Source: Ferrimonas sp. YFM (GTDB taxonomy: Bacteria > Pseudomonadota > Gammaproteobacteria > Enterobacterales > Shewanellaceae). Taken from it: a stretch of 64,000 bases of DNA. Numbering within the stretch: the stretch's first letter is position 1; each line of letters starts with the position of its first letter. Below the pieces are notes generated by a model that saw only the letters and a list, made by a program, of their open reading frames with translations, did not search any database and was not told the DNA's origin. The stretch is from positions 4,574,839-4,638,838 of the forward strand of contig NZ_AP027368.1 of the NCBI RefSeq assembly GCF_030296015.1, in the 5' to 3' direction. The position numbers and the translations under genes were made by a program. Below, piece by piece: positions 9,277 to 17,539 of this stretch.

Positions 9277-9483
9277 TTAAGGCAGCAATGCTTTGGCATC
9301 GCAGCCTATTACGTCCGCCAGTTTGTAGAGCATATCAAGTGTCAAATTAACCTCACCCCGCTCAATACGGCCGACATAGCTACGATCAACCTTGGCGATG
9401 TTGGCCAATTTTTCTTGAGAGATCCCGGCAGCTTTGCGCTGCTGACGCAGTTTCAGTCCAACCGTTTCGGCTAACTCACTCAT
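9277..9483 (-). CDS. XRE-family helix-turn-helix regulator
   Basis: A 68-residue single-domain Cro/C1-type repressor. The HTH runs over residues about 9 to 62: LRQQRKAAGISQEKLANIAKVDRSYVGRIERGEVN, with the expected Gln in helix 2 and recognition helix RSYVGRIE, then LDMLYKLADVIG. Its size and position at the head of a restriction locus are those of C (controller) proteins, which time restriction against methylation. An inverted repeat (9482 to 9507) overlaps its own start codon, which fits autoregulation. It reads leftwards toward the methylase-like and hsd genes and is divergent from the helicase pair at 9627. Confidence 0.9.
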   Translation of the reverse strand: MSELAETVGLKLRQQRKAAGISQEKLANIAKVDRSYVGRIERGEVNLTLDMLYKLADVIGCDAKALLP

Positions 9484-9507
9484 TCTTATCCCCTAAAAGA
9501 TAAGAAT
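9482..9507. promoter_or_regulatory. Putative operator of the XRE regulator
   Basis: ATTCTTATC (9482 to 9490) and GATAAGAAT (9499 to 9507) are perfect 9-bp inverted arms with an 8-base spacer, covering the start codon of the XRE gene. A second inverted repeat of the same spacing, GTTGTT-N8-AACAAC, lies at 9516 to 9535. That C-protein-like repressors bind such sites is family knowledge; binding here is inferred. Confidence 0.6.
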
Positions 9508-9515
9508 GATGTTGA

Positions 9516-9566
9516 GTTGTTCACTTACTAACAACGGATTATAATCCGCATTTTGCTTCGAGCAAT
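9516..9566. promoter_or_regulatory. Divergent promoters sharing a palindromic -10
   Basis: The 14-bp palindrome CGGATTATAATCCG (9535 to 9548) contains TATAAT on both strands. Rightwards, TTGTTC (9517 to 9522) lies 17 bases upstream of TATAAT (9540 to 9545) and would drive the gene at 9627. Leftwards, TTGCTC (rev. comp., about 9560 to 9565) lies 16 bases from the mirror TATAAT and would drive the XRE gene. The rightward -35 overlaps the inverted repeat GTTGTT-N8-AACAAC, so the repressor could choose between directions. Confidence 0.55.
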
Positions 9567-9626
9567 GCCGCTATCTGTTTTCAGCACCGCAGTCAGTGGA
9601 TACAGCCACTAATCGAGATTCTAGAA

Positions 9627-10148
9627 ATGGCCTCATCAAGTACAACAGCGCTTTGTCAGGACACAATCGCTGCAATCGCTAGCCTGGATGGCCCTTTTTC
9701 CTGCGCTGAAGTGCGTGAAAAGCTCCAATCAGAGTCTTCGAGCCTTGATGGGCTAACACATACCCAAGCCAGGATGGCAACCTACTACCGGATCAAAAGG
9801 CTGATAAAGGAGGGCTGGGTTCAAGTCAAAGCTGGCACTTATGGCCCAAAGCAGCTCTACGTCGTGACAGAACATTTCGAAGTACCGGTGACTGCAGTAG
9901 AAGTAGATTTCCCAACAGATAACCATCAGCAGAATCAAAAACAAGAGATCACAGACAAACTCCGCGAGTACCATTCAGAGATGTTATCCCTGCAAGGTGA
10001 GTCTGAAGAGTATGAGCGGTTGTACCAGTTGTACCCTGACAACAAAGAGTCTTACCAAGCCAGCTTCCAGGAAACCGTTAATGCCAAATGGAAGCTGGTA
10101 GGGCGCATTAGAGCCTTGGAGAAGCAGCTCAAAAGGATGGCACAGTAA
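9627..10148 (+). CDS. Winged-helix / coiled-coil protein coupled to an SF2 helicase
   Basis: A 173-residue protein of unknown family. Residues about 12 to 88 look like a winged helix (FSCAEVREKLQ, then QARMATYYRIKRLIKEGWVQVKAG with a wing ending in LYVV). Residues about 105 to 173 form a charged coiled coil (KLREYHSEMLSLQGESEEYERLY ... KWKLVGRIRALEKQLKRM). Its stop overlaps the start of the following helicase by one base (TAATG), so the two are translationally coupled and probably partners. It is divergent from the XRE gene, with a shared regulatory region. The function is not known; DNA-binding adaptor for the helicase is inferred. Confidence 0.75.
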   Translation: MASSSTTALCQDTIAAIASLDGPFSCAEVREKLQSESSSLDGLTHTQARMATYYRIKRLIKEGWVQVKAGTYGPKQLYVVTEHFEVPVTAVEVDFPTDNHQQNQKQEITDKLREYHSEMLSLQGESEEYERLYQLYPDNKESYQASFQETVNAKWKLVGRIRALEKQLKRMAQ

Positions 10149-11548
10149 TGGGGCTACGTCGTTGGCAAGGTGAATGTGTTCAGGCTGCCCTTCGAAAATT
10201 CCAAACGGGCCAGAAGCACTTTTTTTGCCTAGCATCTCCTGGGTCTGGAAAGACCCTGATGGCTGCGGAGGTTACCGCTCGTATGCTCGACGCCAATCAG
10301 ATCGATCTGGTTATCGCCTTTTCACCGTCTTTAGTCGTCGCCGAAGGGATCCGGTCAACCTTCGAGTCGCGCCTGAGTCGACGAATGGATGGCTTACTGG
10401 GAGCTGTTGGTCGATCTCTGACATATCACAGCATGAGCCACCTACCAGATAATTTTTGGTCCATCATCAGAAATCACAGGACGTTGGTGATTTTTGATGA
10501 AATCCACCACTGTGCTGGCAACGAGTTAGCAAACACCAACTCTTGGGGAGCGACTATTTTACTGCAAATCCAAGATCAGGCTGCCTATACGCTGGCTCTC
10601 TCTGGTACACCTTGGCGCTCCGACCGGCTACCAGTGTCTCTAGCTAAGTATCATGATGACAGCAATCAAGTTGCTTATGACTATTGCTATGGCATGGGGC
10701 AAGCAGTTGAGGATCAGGTGTGTCGAGCACCACACATCGTGCTCGTTGATAACCTCCATATCACATGTGGTAATCCCACAGCGTCGAAGCAATATTCTGG
10801 AATCGATGCATTACTTGAAGACAAAGCTCTCAGTTATCAGGCGCTACTGAATGACCCAAAATTTGTCGGCTATGTGCTTGAACAGGGCCACAAAAAGCTA
10901 CAGGAGTTGAAGCAAGTAAACAAAGAGGCCGCAGGACTCGTCGTTGCATCATCAATCGCACATGCCACCTACATCCACCATTGGCTCGCGACCAATGTGA
11001 GCAGTAAAATCGCCATTGTTGACCACAGTCAACCAAACGCCAAACGCATCATTGAGCAGTTTAGAAAGGGTGAAGGTGAGTGGATTGTTTCAGTAGGAAT
11101 GATAAGCGAAGGAACCGATATTCCAAGACTACAGGTTTGCTGCCACCTTTCCAGGATCAGAACGGAAATGTACTTTCGTCAGGTACTCGGAAGAGTCATT
11201 CGCCGTACATCTGCACCTAATCAATCAGCTTGGCTGTTCGCCGCAAATACAGCTAACTTAGCCACGTTTAGCAAGGCCCTCAGAACGGAAATCCCCAGAG
11301 CAACTCTTCAAACTGTACATACAGACGAAATGCTAGCTGAAGACAAGGAGTATGATCTTCAGATACCGCACTCACGAAAACGGATTACATCCAACAACCC
11401 TGTAGATTCGATAGATGCAAACTACATAATGAAGCTGTGCTCCGCCACTAAAGCAGGAGATAGTGATGATCGAGAGCTGGTCTTATCCGAAAATTTCACG
11501 AAGCAGCTCATAAACTGCTTTCAGTCTCCCTTGTATCGTTCGGCTTAA
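10148..11548 (+). CDS. DEAD/DEAH-type superfamily 2 helicase (ResIII-like)
   Basis: A 466-residue SF2 helicase of minimal size. Seen: Q-like LRRWQGECVQAAL (3 to 15), Walker A ASPGSGKT (about 29 to 36), motif II VIFDEIHHC (about 113 to 121, DEIH), motif III SGTPWR (about 151), motif V VGMISEGTDIP (about 315) and motif VI RQVLGRVIRR (about 343 to 352). After motif VI there are only about 110 residues with no nuclease domain recognised. Helicases of this kind occur in phage-defence and restriction islands; here its only obvious partner is the winged-helix protein before it. The 3' end overlaps the convergent YkgJ-like gene by 41 bp. Confidence 0.85.
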   Translation: MGLRRWQGECVQAALRKFQTGQKHFFCLASPGSGKTLMAAEVTARMLDANQIDLVIAFSPSLVVAEGIRSTFESRLSRRMDGLLGAVGRSLTYHSMSHLPDNFWSIIRNHRTLVIFDEIHHCAGNELANTNSWGATILLQIQDQAAYTLALSGTPWRSDRLPVSLAKYHDDSNQVAYDYCYGMGQAVEDQVCRAPHIVLVDNLHITCGNPTASKQYSGIDALLEDKALSYQALLNDPKFVGYVLEQGHKKLQELKQVNKEAAGLVVASSIAHATYIHHWLATNVSSKIAIVDHSQPNAKRIIEQFRKGEGEWIVSVGMISEGTDIPRLQVCCHLSRIRTEMYFRQVLGRVIRRTSAPNQSAWLFAANTANLATFSKALRTEIPRATLQTVHTDEMLAEDKEYDLQIPHSRKRITSNNPVDSIDANYIMKLCSATKAGDSDDRELVLSENFTKQLINCFQSPLYRSA

Positions 11549-11855
11549 TCGTGCGCTGCTCAGTGTCTTGCTCGAGCTCCGTTAGTATCGCTAGTGCAGC
11601 TTCGGGACCAGAGGTACAGATCACCTCATCACTTTTGAAGCTATGACAGACTGCAGGGCGACTAGGCTGCCCAAACAAACGACAAAGGTTGTTGTCATCC
11701 AACTGAATGCAGCGTACTCCTGCAGGCTTGCCCTTCGGCATACCAGGTATCGGAGATGAGATAGATGGTGCAATGCAGCAAGCGCCGCAACCGCGCGCTA
11801 AAGATTTTGAAATACAAGGCGACCAATCTGGCACATCAATAATATATTCGGACAC
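11508..11855 (-). CDS. YkgJ-family cysteine-cluster protein
   Basis: A 115-residue protein with the YkgJ (UPF0153) pattern: GCGACCIAPSISSPIPGMP (about 22 to 40), then GVRCIQLDDNNLCRLFG and RPAVCHSF. The conserved cysteines probably bind an Fe-S cluster or zinc; the biochemical role of the family is not established. It starts with GTG at 11855 (AGGTGA upstream), 18 bp after the TnpC/GmtX-like gene, so it is the fifth gene of the recombinase operon. Its 3' end runs 41 bp into the helicase gene on the other strand. Confidence 0.8.
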   Translation of the reverse strand: MSEYIIDVPDWSPCISKSLARGCGACCIAPSISSPIPGMPKGKPAGVRCIQLDDNNLCRLFGQPSRPAVCHSFKSDEVICTSGPEAALAILTELEQDTEQRTIKPNDTRETESSL

Positions 11856-11873
11856 TTATGATCACCTACAAGA

Positions 11874-12311
11874 CTACTTCAAGTTGTTTACGGGTCGATT
11901 TTTGAGCGAGAATTCTAATACGTTTGCGTCTACAATGCCATGTTGCTCTAGGTGCTTTATGTACTTCTGCATGTGGTAAAGCTGGTACTGGAGCTCAAGC
12001 TTTTCCCCCTCTGCAATCCTAAGCAACCCTCTCAACTCGTTTCGTTGTGTTCGATACCTATCTTTGAGTTCTCGCTCTTTAGCTAGTTTGGAGGCCTCCT
12101 CGGAACTACTCGAGCTTGAACTGACGGTTGGCGATTTTACGTTGATAATGCGCGCTTTCAGTTCCCGGTACAAAGGATGCTTGTAGTTCAGCGCCCCATT
12201 CGCTAGGCCAGCTCTCTTTTCGACAGCATGTTGGCTTATTCTTGCTCCTTCAGCAATGAGGTCAGCCAGAGCTCTCTGTGCAGCCTCGACCGTTCTCTCA
12301 ACTTTGCTCAT
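11874..12311 (-). CDS. Small TnpC/GmtX-like recombinase accessory protein
   Basis: A 145-residue protein. Residues about 5 to 55 look like a helix-turn-helix (RALADLIAEGARISQHAVEKRAGL, then GALNYKHPLYRELKARI), followed by a Ser-rich linker (SSSSSSSEEA, about 64 to 73) and a coiled coil (about 75 to 125, ending YQLYHMQKYIKHLEQHG). This layout matches TnpC of Tn554-type elements and, from memory, GmtX of gamma-mobile-trio islands. It overlaps the preceding recombinase gene by 4 bases. TnpC is reported to affect transposition orientation and frequency. The assignment rests on architecture and position, not on a search. Confidence 0.65.
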   Translation of the reverse strand: MSKVERTVEAAQRALADLIAEGARISQHAVEKRAGLANGALNYKHPLYRELKARIINVKSPTVSSSSSSSEEASKLAKERELKDRYRTQRNELRGLLRIAEGEKLELQYQLYHMQKYIKHLEQHGIVDANVLEFSLKNRPVNNLK

Positions 12312-14431
12312 ACTTCCACCCCGTACTGCTTCAGTGCATCATGATAAAATTCCATCTCTAACCGCAAGAACTCCGCTCCATCATCAGAAAATTGATTAAC
12401 CAAAGCATTTTCGTACATCGCCTTATATTTACTATATCGTCGTTGCCAAACTGGTATTGAGTCCGAATCTGCAATCAGATTCTCACACTCAGGGTTACAT
12501 TTTGCCGCTTGAACAACTGCAGTAAACGAGCATTCCGCACCATTAAGACAATACATTCCGTTACCTAAGGACATCACCCTAGCCTCATTTTTTTTAGCCA
12601 TCTGCATTGCCTTTTCAAACGAGGGATAAATAGCCAGAGGAGATTCAGGCTGGTGCTCTTCTAGACGCTTTCCACCACGCCCGTATAAGTTAGATGCACC
12701 TTGGAACTTCATTGCCATTGTTGCCGATAACTCTAAAGAGGCTTTTTCCAATTCCTTTGCTATTCCTCTTGGAATCAATCCTCTTGGTTGTTCAAGCTCT
12801 GAGCCTGAGGTGTACCACTCTGACTGAGTTCGAGAAAGATGCTTCAATTGAAAGCTAAGATACTTCATATCTACCAAACTAAGTCTACGGACATGAACCG
12901 CAATGCTCCTTCTGAACTGATGGCTCTTAAGTGGCCAAACTGCACCAACAAAAATACTTTTCCTTATTACATCGGGCCTAGAGATATTTGGATTTAGAGA
13001 CCAAAACTCATCAACATCTTCCTTAGTTAATCTAATCTGGTGTTTGTTAGACCAATCTATAAGCAAGTCAGCTTTACGCTGAGAGCTCATGGGGACTAGT
13101 CTTCCTTGGTCAATATAAGCCCTCGCATTGGTCTTAATAAACATGTTATTTAAGTTATCTTTTTCATCAACATTAAAAAATGATGATGCAAGCAACCGGA
13201 TCTTATCAAAGATAGTTTCGACGTACGGCGCCGCTGCCCAATGCTCTTCTGAGCCGTTTTCACCAGAAAACTTATGGAGAGTAGCACTAATACCGATACA
13301 GCCATTATCCTTTATCAAAGAGCCAAATTTAATAGACCTCGCCTCAGAAATCCGCATGCCTGTCATAGCCTGCATAGCATCGACTGCTAAGAGTGCTGTT
13401 CTATTGTAAAATGCGGCCAAGTTTTCAAAATCGACACGATACTCTGCAACTACATCGTTTTTAGTTGAGCACTTAGCCAGATAATCCTTACCCCTTAGCT
13501 TTGTAGCAAATACATATTCTCTTGATTTCTTACACTCTATTTCACCAGCCTCTCTCCTTGTAATCAGTTCTTTAGTAGCACAACTTTCATCTTGATAAAT
13601 AGCCTTAAGTTCATCTTTACAATATAACTCAAAAAACTTCTCCTTGTACTTATGATTTGGCTTTAAATTGTTTGCCTCTAAATATCTCCTGTATCTACCT
13701 GGAAGACTTGCCAAATATCGAACATTGTCATAATTAAAGTGTAGATTATCGAAGTGGTTCATGTATGACTGCCAATACTTGGATAGAACCATAAAAGGCA
13801 TGCAAAGTGTCTGGTTATCATCTCGGCCTGATGATATTTCCTTGAAGTTATACTCAAGAACATATCCTAATTCAGACAAACTGGTCAAGTTTATCGCACA
13901 CACACTCTTAAGAACTTGCAAGTAATTATTAATAGTGCTGTTCGACTTTCCTTTTGAAAAGGTAGAAATGAATTTTTCTCTAATAGGATTTCTATTAAGC
14001 CAAAATATCGACTTCACACCAATACTCTGCAAGCACTTACAGATAACTATCAACTGCTCAATATTTCTTATTATAGAATTTAGCTTAGATCTCCTTCGAG
14101 AGAACCATAAAAAGAAAGTGGCTATTACTTTAGCTTCGATTTTAAGCTCATTTTCCAAATCAGAAAAGTTTGCCTTTCTAAAGGTTTCCATGCCCTCACG
14201 CTGCGTAAACATGCATGGTTTCGCAGTCCAAATATCACTTGAAAACAATATAGATGCGCTCATATCTGGATCTATGAAACTCGGAATAACCACCATGGAA
14301 TCGAGATCAGCGATCCTTCCTTCTCTGATTGATGCATGAATAATATCTAAGCTGGGCAGTAAGTGTTGTTCATGCATCCCGTCTGACTCAGCCTCAATAT
14401 AGCATGGCTGGTTGTGCACTATAGATCCCAT
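12308..14431 (-). CDS. Large tyrosine recombinase (third of the tandem integrases)
   Basis: A 707-residue protein with the catalytic tyrosine-recombinase residues in its C-terminal half: Arg I in AMTGMRISEARS (about 353 to 364), box II HQFRRS (about 510, H-x-x-R), LKHLSRTQSEWYTSG (about 535 to 549) with the second His and a candidate nucleophilic Tyr in EWY. The N-terminal half (about 1 to 340) has no recognised domain. It overlaps the preceding recombinase by 13 bp and the following small gene by 4 bases. AT-rich composition, unlike the core genes, points to transfer. In Tn554 and GMT modules a protein of this size is the partner of a smaller integrase. Confidence 0.8.
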   Translation of the reverse strand: MGSIVHNQPCYIEAESDGMHEQHLLPSLDIIHASIREGRIADLDSMVVIPSFIDPDMSASILFSSDIWTAKPCMFTQREGMETFRKANFSDLENELKIEAKVIATFFLWFSRRRSKLNSIIRNIEQLIVICKCLQSIGVKSIFWLNRNPIREKFISTFSKGKSNSTINNYLQVLKSVCAINLTSLSELGYVLEYNFKEISSGRDDNQTLCMPFMVLSKYWQSYMNHFDNLHFNYDNVRYLASLPGRYRRYLEANNLKPNHKYKEKFFELYCKDELKAIYQDESCATKELITRREAGEIECKKSREYVFATKLRGKDYLAKCSTKNDVVAEYRVDFENLAAFYNRTALLAVDAMQAMTGMRISEARSIKFGSLIKDNGCIGISATLHKFSGENGSEEHWAAAPYVETIFDKIRLLASSFFNVDEKDNLNNMFIKTNARAYIDQGRLVPMSSQRKADLLIDWSNKHQIRLTKEDVDEFWSLNPNISRPDVIRKSIFVGAVWPLKSHQFRRSIAVHVRRLSLVDMKYLSFQLKHLSRTQSEWYTSGSELEQPRGLIPRGIAKELEKASLELSATMAMKFQGASNLYGRGGKRLEEHQPESPLAIYPSFEKAMQMAKKNEARVMSLGNGMYCLNGAECSFTAVVQAAKCNPECENLIADSDSIPVWQRRYSKYKAMYENALVNQFSDDGAEFLRLEMEFYHDALKQYGVEV

Positions 14432-16152
14432 ACTTCCGACGCTCCCTCTTTGTTAATTTTTCTTTCCACTACAGAAAGTAATTTTCTATCAACAAAAGAC
14501 AATGCCAACTCTAACCTCTCTAAGAGAACGTTATAATTCTGTGAAGCTTTATTAGAGCCTATATAAATACTCTTGCCATACTCAATATGAAATTTAAAAC
14601 TAAGTAAGTTATATAATGCACTCTCATCTTCAATAACAGCACACTTATTGCAGAAAATACACGAAGAGTAATCTGCACAGATCTTTACTAGGCGCCCGAG
14701 CCTAGATTGTGACTTAATAAATGACGACTCTTGCTCAGTTACTGACTCTCCCCGAACACACCCAAGTCCATTCAAGTTTATAGAAACCCCCTCCTTGTCT
14801 TTTATAAGTCGCAGACCTTGATCTTTTGCATATTTTTGCCTTTCTTCAAATGATAAAATTTCTGTTGCTCCAGATACCATCTTTCCCAATGCCTCGGATA
14901 CATGCAACATCGATTCAATTGAGTTTCCACGAGCATAGTTTCGTTGATATGTATCCCAGTTGTGCTGAGCTTTACCAAGAATTACGAGAGGGTTTTTCAA
15001 CCTAGAGTCTGTAATCTGTTCTAGCGTCTTTCTAATTTTAGCGGGTGATACACGAGGCATATCGACTCCTAACCTCCGTGCAGTGGCCACTAACGGGTGA
15101 TTGACGAACCCTTCAGAGTAAAGATGAAAAGAGCGTATCTCGAGCGATTTTTCACTACATACAAAGAATAGATAGTTTGAAGAAAAAGAACATCCTATAG
15201 AAGTATAATAGGATACCAGTCTATTTCTTATTGCAAAAAATCTTTTAAAGACAGACAATCCCTTTCTATCGCCATCAATTTTAGAATCTCCTATATTTAA
15301 CCTAACAAAACTCCTTGCCCTGCCTTTGTACAAATAATCTGTTTCCACAAAATCATCACCGACTTTGATATCTGGAATAGTTAAGGAAGAAACTTGAGCC
15401 TTATTGCCCCAAGTAAACACAATAAAAAGAACAAACGCAGACTGCATGAACCAATATGCCGGATTTCTAAATATAACCTCTATTTCATTTCCATCAACGT
15501 TATACCCACTCTTCTCTATCGAGCTCACCTCACAAAGAGCAAAGTGCCTAATACCATTATTATAAGCAATTACGTGCTCTTCTATTTGTTTAGCGCTAAC
15601 CTCAAATATGAGCATCATCATTTTTATAATGACACTTACCTCATCAACGGTATAAGGACTTCTAAAGTTAGTTATCGACCTGCCACTAAACTTATAATGA
15701 AACCTATCAATCAGCTTACCATTATGCACTAAAAAACCATTTACTAAACTTAGCGTAGTAACCGCATGCTCTACCCCGCATTCTCTTGCATAAATTTTTG
15801 ACTGAAGATGAAGACAAAAACCTTCTAATCCTTGCTCACTACCAATAGTCTTGCCTAATTTATATTGATAGTCGAGATAGCCAATTAATGCTCTAGCTGC
15901 AGTCTTTCTTCCTCCGGCTCTCAAGCCATTTAGATAGGCAGCTGCAAGAGATGCAACATCATGCAACTCCTGAGATGCTTCAGATTTTAGTTTTTCAAAC
16001 TTGCGTTTTTGAATTCCTGTTATAGAGCGCAATGTGGAATCTTTGTTCTTCCAAAAACCACTTAATGACAACATATTCAAATCCATTTGATTTCTACCAT
16101 CAGATCGAATATTAGTATCAATCACGAGATCCACGTCATATTCACACGTCAT
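14419..16152 (-). CDS. Tyrosine-recombinase-like protein with cysteine cluster and altered active site
   Basis: A 577-residue protein. The recombinase-like region lies about 250 to 420: TWGNKAQVSSL stands where TGxRxxEx is expected (Lys for Arg), SPAKIRKTLEQ where HxLR is expected (Lys for His), and LGKAQHNWDTYQRNYARG keeps His and a possible nucleophile Tyr. A C-terminal cluster CADYSSCIFCNKC (about 484 to 496) has the spacing C-x5-C-x2-C-x2-C and may bind zinc. It may therefore be a DNA-binding partner, not an independent enzyme. The ATG at 16152 overlaps the upstream recombinase stop by 4 bases. Confidence 0.7.
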   Translation of the reverse strand: MTCEYDVDLVIDTNIRSDGRNQMDLNMLSLSGFWKNKDSTLRSITGIQKRKFEKLKSEASQELHDVASLAAAYLNGLRAGGRKTAARALIGYLDYQYKLGKTIGSEQGLEGFCLHLQSKIYARECGVEHAVTTLSLVNGFLVHNGKLIDRFHYKFSGRSITNFRSPYTVDEVSVIIKMMMLIFEVSAKQIEEHVIAYNNGIRHFALCEVSSIEKSGYNVDGNEIEVIFRNPAYWFMQSAFVLFIVFTWGNKAQVSSLTIPDIKVGDDFVETDYLYKGRARSFVRLNIGDSKIDGDRKGLSVFKRFFAIRNRLVSYYTSIGCSFSSNYLFFVCSEKSLEIRSFHLYSEGFVNHPLVATARRLGVDMPRVSPAKIRKTLEQITDSRLKNPLVILGKAQHNWDTYQRNYARGNSIESMLHVSEALGKMVSGATEILSFEERQKYAKDQGLRLIKDKEGVSINLNGLGCVRGESVTEQESSFIKSQSRLGRLVKICADYSSCIFCNKCAVIEDESALYNLLSFKFHIEYGKSIYIGSNKASQNYNVLLERLELALSFVDRKLLSVVERKINKEGASEVWDL

Positions 16153-17381
16153 AGAGCACTCACCTCCATTGAGGAAAACACAAGTTCATCCATTACTTGT
16201 GCCACCTGCTCTGAAATACATTTTCTAGATAAAAAGTTTATATAGTGAAGTGTCGTCTTGATATCCTTGTGGCCCATATAATGCTTTGTTGACTCCAAGC
16301 ACGCATCAACATCGTTGGGGAAAAGCCTCAATGCCGATGATAAATAATTTGTCCCAAAGGTTGCTCGCAAGTCATGTGGTCTTTTGCATAGATCACGATT
16401 ATTGTTTTTTTTATACTTTGCTATGAACTTATACCACATTGTATAAAACGTTCCAGAGGTCATCTCATTTCCTCTAGAACTTAAGAATAAAGGTATTCTA
16501 TTCGAGACCACCTTGCTTTTAGTTCGCCACTTATCAAGACGATTTTGATAAGCCTCAGAACTCTTGTGGTAAAGAATTAATTGATGCAAGCAATTACTAA
16601 GAAAGAGCTCTCGCTCAGTAGAAAACTTCGTCGAAACACCGTATTTGGGACCGATTTTTACCCCAGTTATTAAGTAGGTGGTTTTATCGATCCTTTGTCC
16701 TTCACTAAACAAAGCCGCATTCATCGTCAATGCTTCATTTAACCTTAGACCTGAATGCATCATCAGCAATATGATCAAGGTAAATTCCGTTGTCATTTCA
16801 CTCAGAGAAGCAATAACAAATTGCTGCTCGGCCTCAGTTAAAGGTGATAACTTTTTTTCTTTTCCCCTGGGGACTCTGATAGACAAATCTGATGATGGAA
16901 CTTTCCTATACCCATCAACTATGCTTACTTCAGGCTTATAAAATAAATCGCTTTCAACAATCCCTTCATCTTCCAGCATCTTGTAGAACGACTTAACAAC
17001 CAAAATATAGTTATTGGCTGTAGATAGCGATATGTTTTTATCCTTGTTTGCTCTCTGAAGCAAATGTTGTCTAAAAGAATAAGTGGGGCTTTTGTACTTA
17101 TATATTGAATATGATAGTGGGTCTATACCTTGAGAGAATATCCAAGATAACCAAGTTCGCAAAGCCTTTGCTGTCGGCATCAAGTCTTTCGTGCCGTCCG
17201 TTGCTTTCTTCAATATAAAGCGGTTCACCAAGTCAGATAACCGCTTATCAGGTACTTTAATTATTACAGGAACGACAACAACCCGACTAGTCCCGTCCAT
17301 TTCAAGACTCTGCGTTGGAGCACGCATCTCACTAGCTACGCCAATCCTAACCTGCACACCATTTAGTATCTCGACACCCAT
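16149..17381 (-). CDS. Tyrosine recombinase / phage-type integrase
   Basis: A 410-residue integrase with an intact active site: an N-terminal SAM-like core-binding domain (about 45 to 155, DKNISLSTANNYILVVKSFYKML), Arg I in MHSGLRLNEALT (about 208), Lys in the beta-hairpin (IGPKYGV), box II RPHDLRATFGT (about 337, H-D-L-R), and YMGHKDIKTTLHYINFL (about 367 to 383) with the final His and the nucleophile Tyr. The ATG at 17381 has AAGGA 7 bases upstream. It is the first gene of the recombinase operon and lies next to the island edge, the usual place for an integrase. GGTAGCA repeats at 17414 and 17442 lie just upstream. Confidence 0.9.
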   Translation of the reverse strand: MGVEILNGVQVRIGVASEMRAPTQSLEMDGTSRVVVVPVIIKVPDKRLSDLVNRFILKKATDGTKDLMPTAKALRTWLSWIFSQGIDPLSYSIYKYKSPTYSFRQHLLQRANKDKNISLSTANNYILVVKSFYKMLEDEGIVESDLFYKPEVSIVDGYRKVPSSDLSIRVPRGKEKKLSPLTEAEQQFVIASLSEMTTEFTLIILLMMHSGLRLNEALTMNAALFSEGQRIDKTTYLITGVKIGPKYGVSTKFSTERELFLSNCLHQLILYHKSSEAYQNRLDKWRTKSKVVSNRIPLFLSSRGNEMTSGTFYTMWYKFIAKYKKNNNRDLCKRPHDLRATFGTNYLSSALRLFPNDVDACLESTKHYMGHKDIKTTLHYINFLSRKCISEQVAQVMDELVFSSMEVSAL

Positions 17382-17489
17382 GAAGCATCCTTACTTCTAA
17401 GTACAAAACACAAGGTAGCAGTTCTAAGTGACCAAGTATAGGGTAGCACCACAGCCGAGACGACACTCCATACTTCCCCCTTAACCGAC

Positions 17490-17512
17490 TCGGGCCGGCA
17501 GAGCCGACCCGA
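17490..17512 (-). terminator. Hairpin after rpoH lacking a U-tract (island junction candidate)
   Basis: TCGGGCCGGC, loop AGA, GCCGACCCGA forms a 10-bp stem. On the minus-strand RNA every pair holds (one G-U), while the plus strand has a C-A mismatch, so it was probably selected as the rpoH terminator. The bases that should follow it on the minus strand read GTCGGTTAAGG with no U-run, as if the tail had been replaced. The stretch 17382 to 17489 contains two GGTAGCA repeats and no gene. Confidence 0.5.
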
Positions 17513-17539
17513 AAATAAACTGATTGAATTTAAAGAACA

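Larger units (their letters stand above)
11508..17480 (-). mobile_element. Integration module of a genomic island (tandem recombinases plus accessory genes)
   Basis: Five overlapping or nearly touching genes on one strand encode a canonical tyrosine recombinase, a degenerate zinc-type recombinase, a large tyrosine recombinase, a TnpC/GmtX-like coiled-coil protein and a YkgJ-like protein. The run is clearly AT-rich against the GC-rich core that starts at rpoH. It marks the right end of the island that carries the restriction genes. The left end is outside the window, so the flanking repeats cannot be compared. Candidates are a Tn554-type tnpABC element or a gamma-mobile-trio island. Confidence 0.75.

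Noticed and set aside
9184-9474. A 96-codon frame on the plus strand across the XRE gene.
   Set aside because: It is opposite the well-supported XRE repressor and has no family features.
1-17480. CRISPR array or toxin-antitoxin pair in the island.
   Set aside because: No regularly spaced repeats were seen. The DUF4258-like gene and the XRE gene are 228 bp apart and not coupled, so a toxin-antitoxin pair is not supported.
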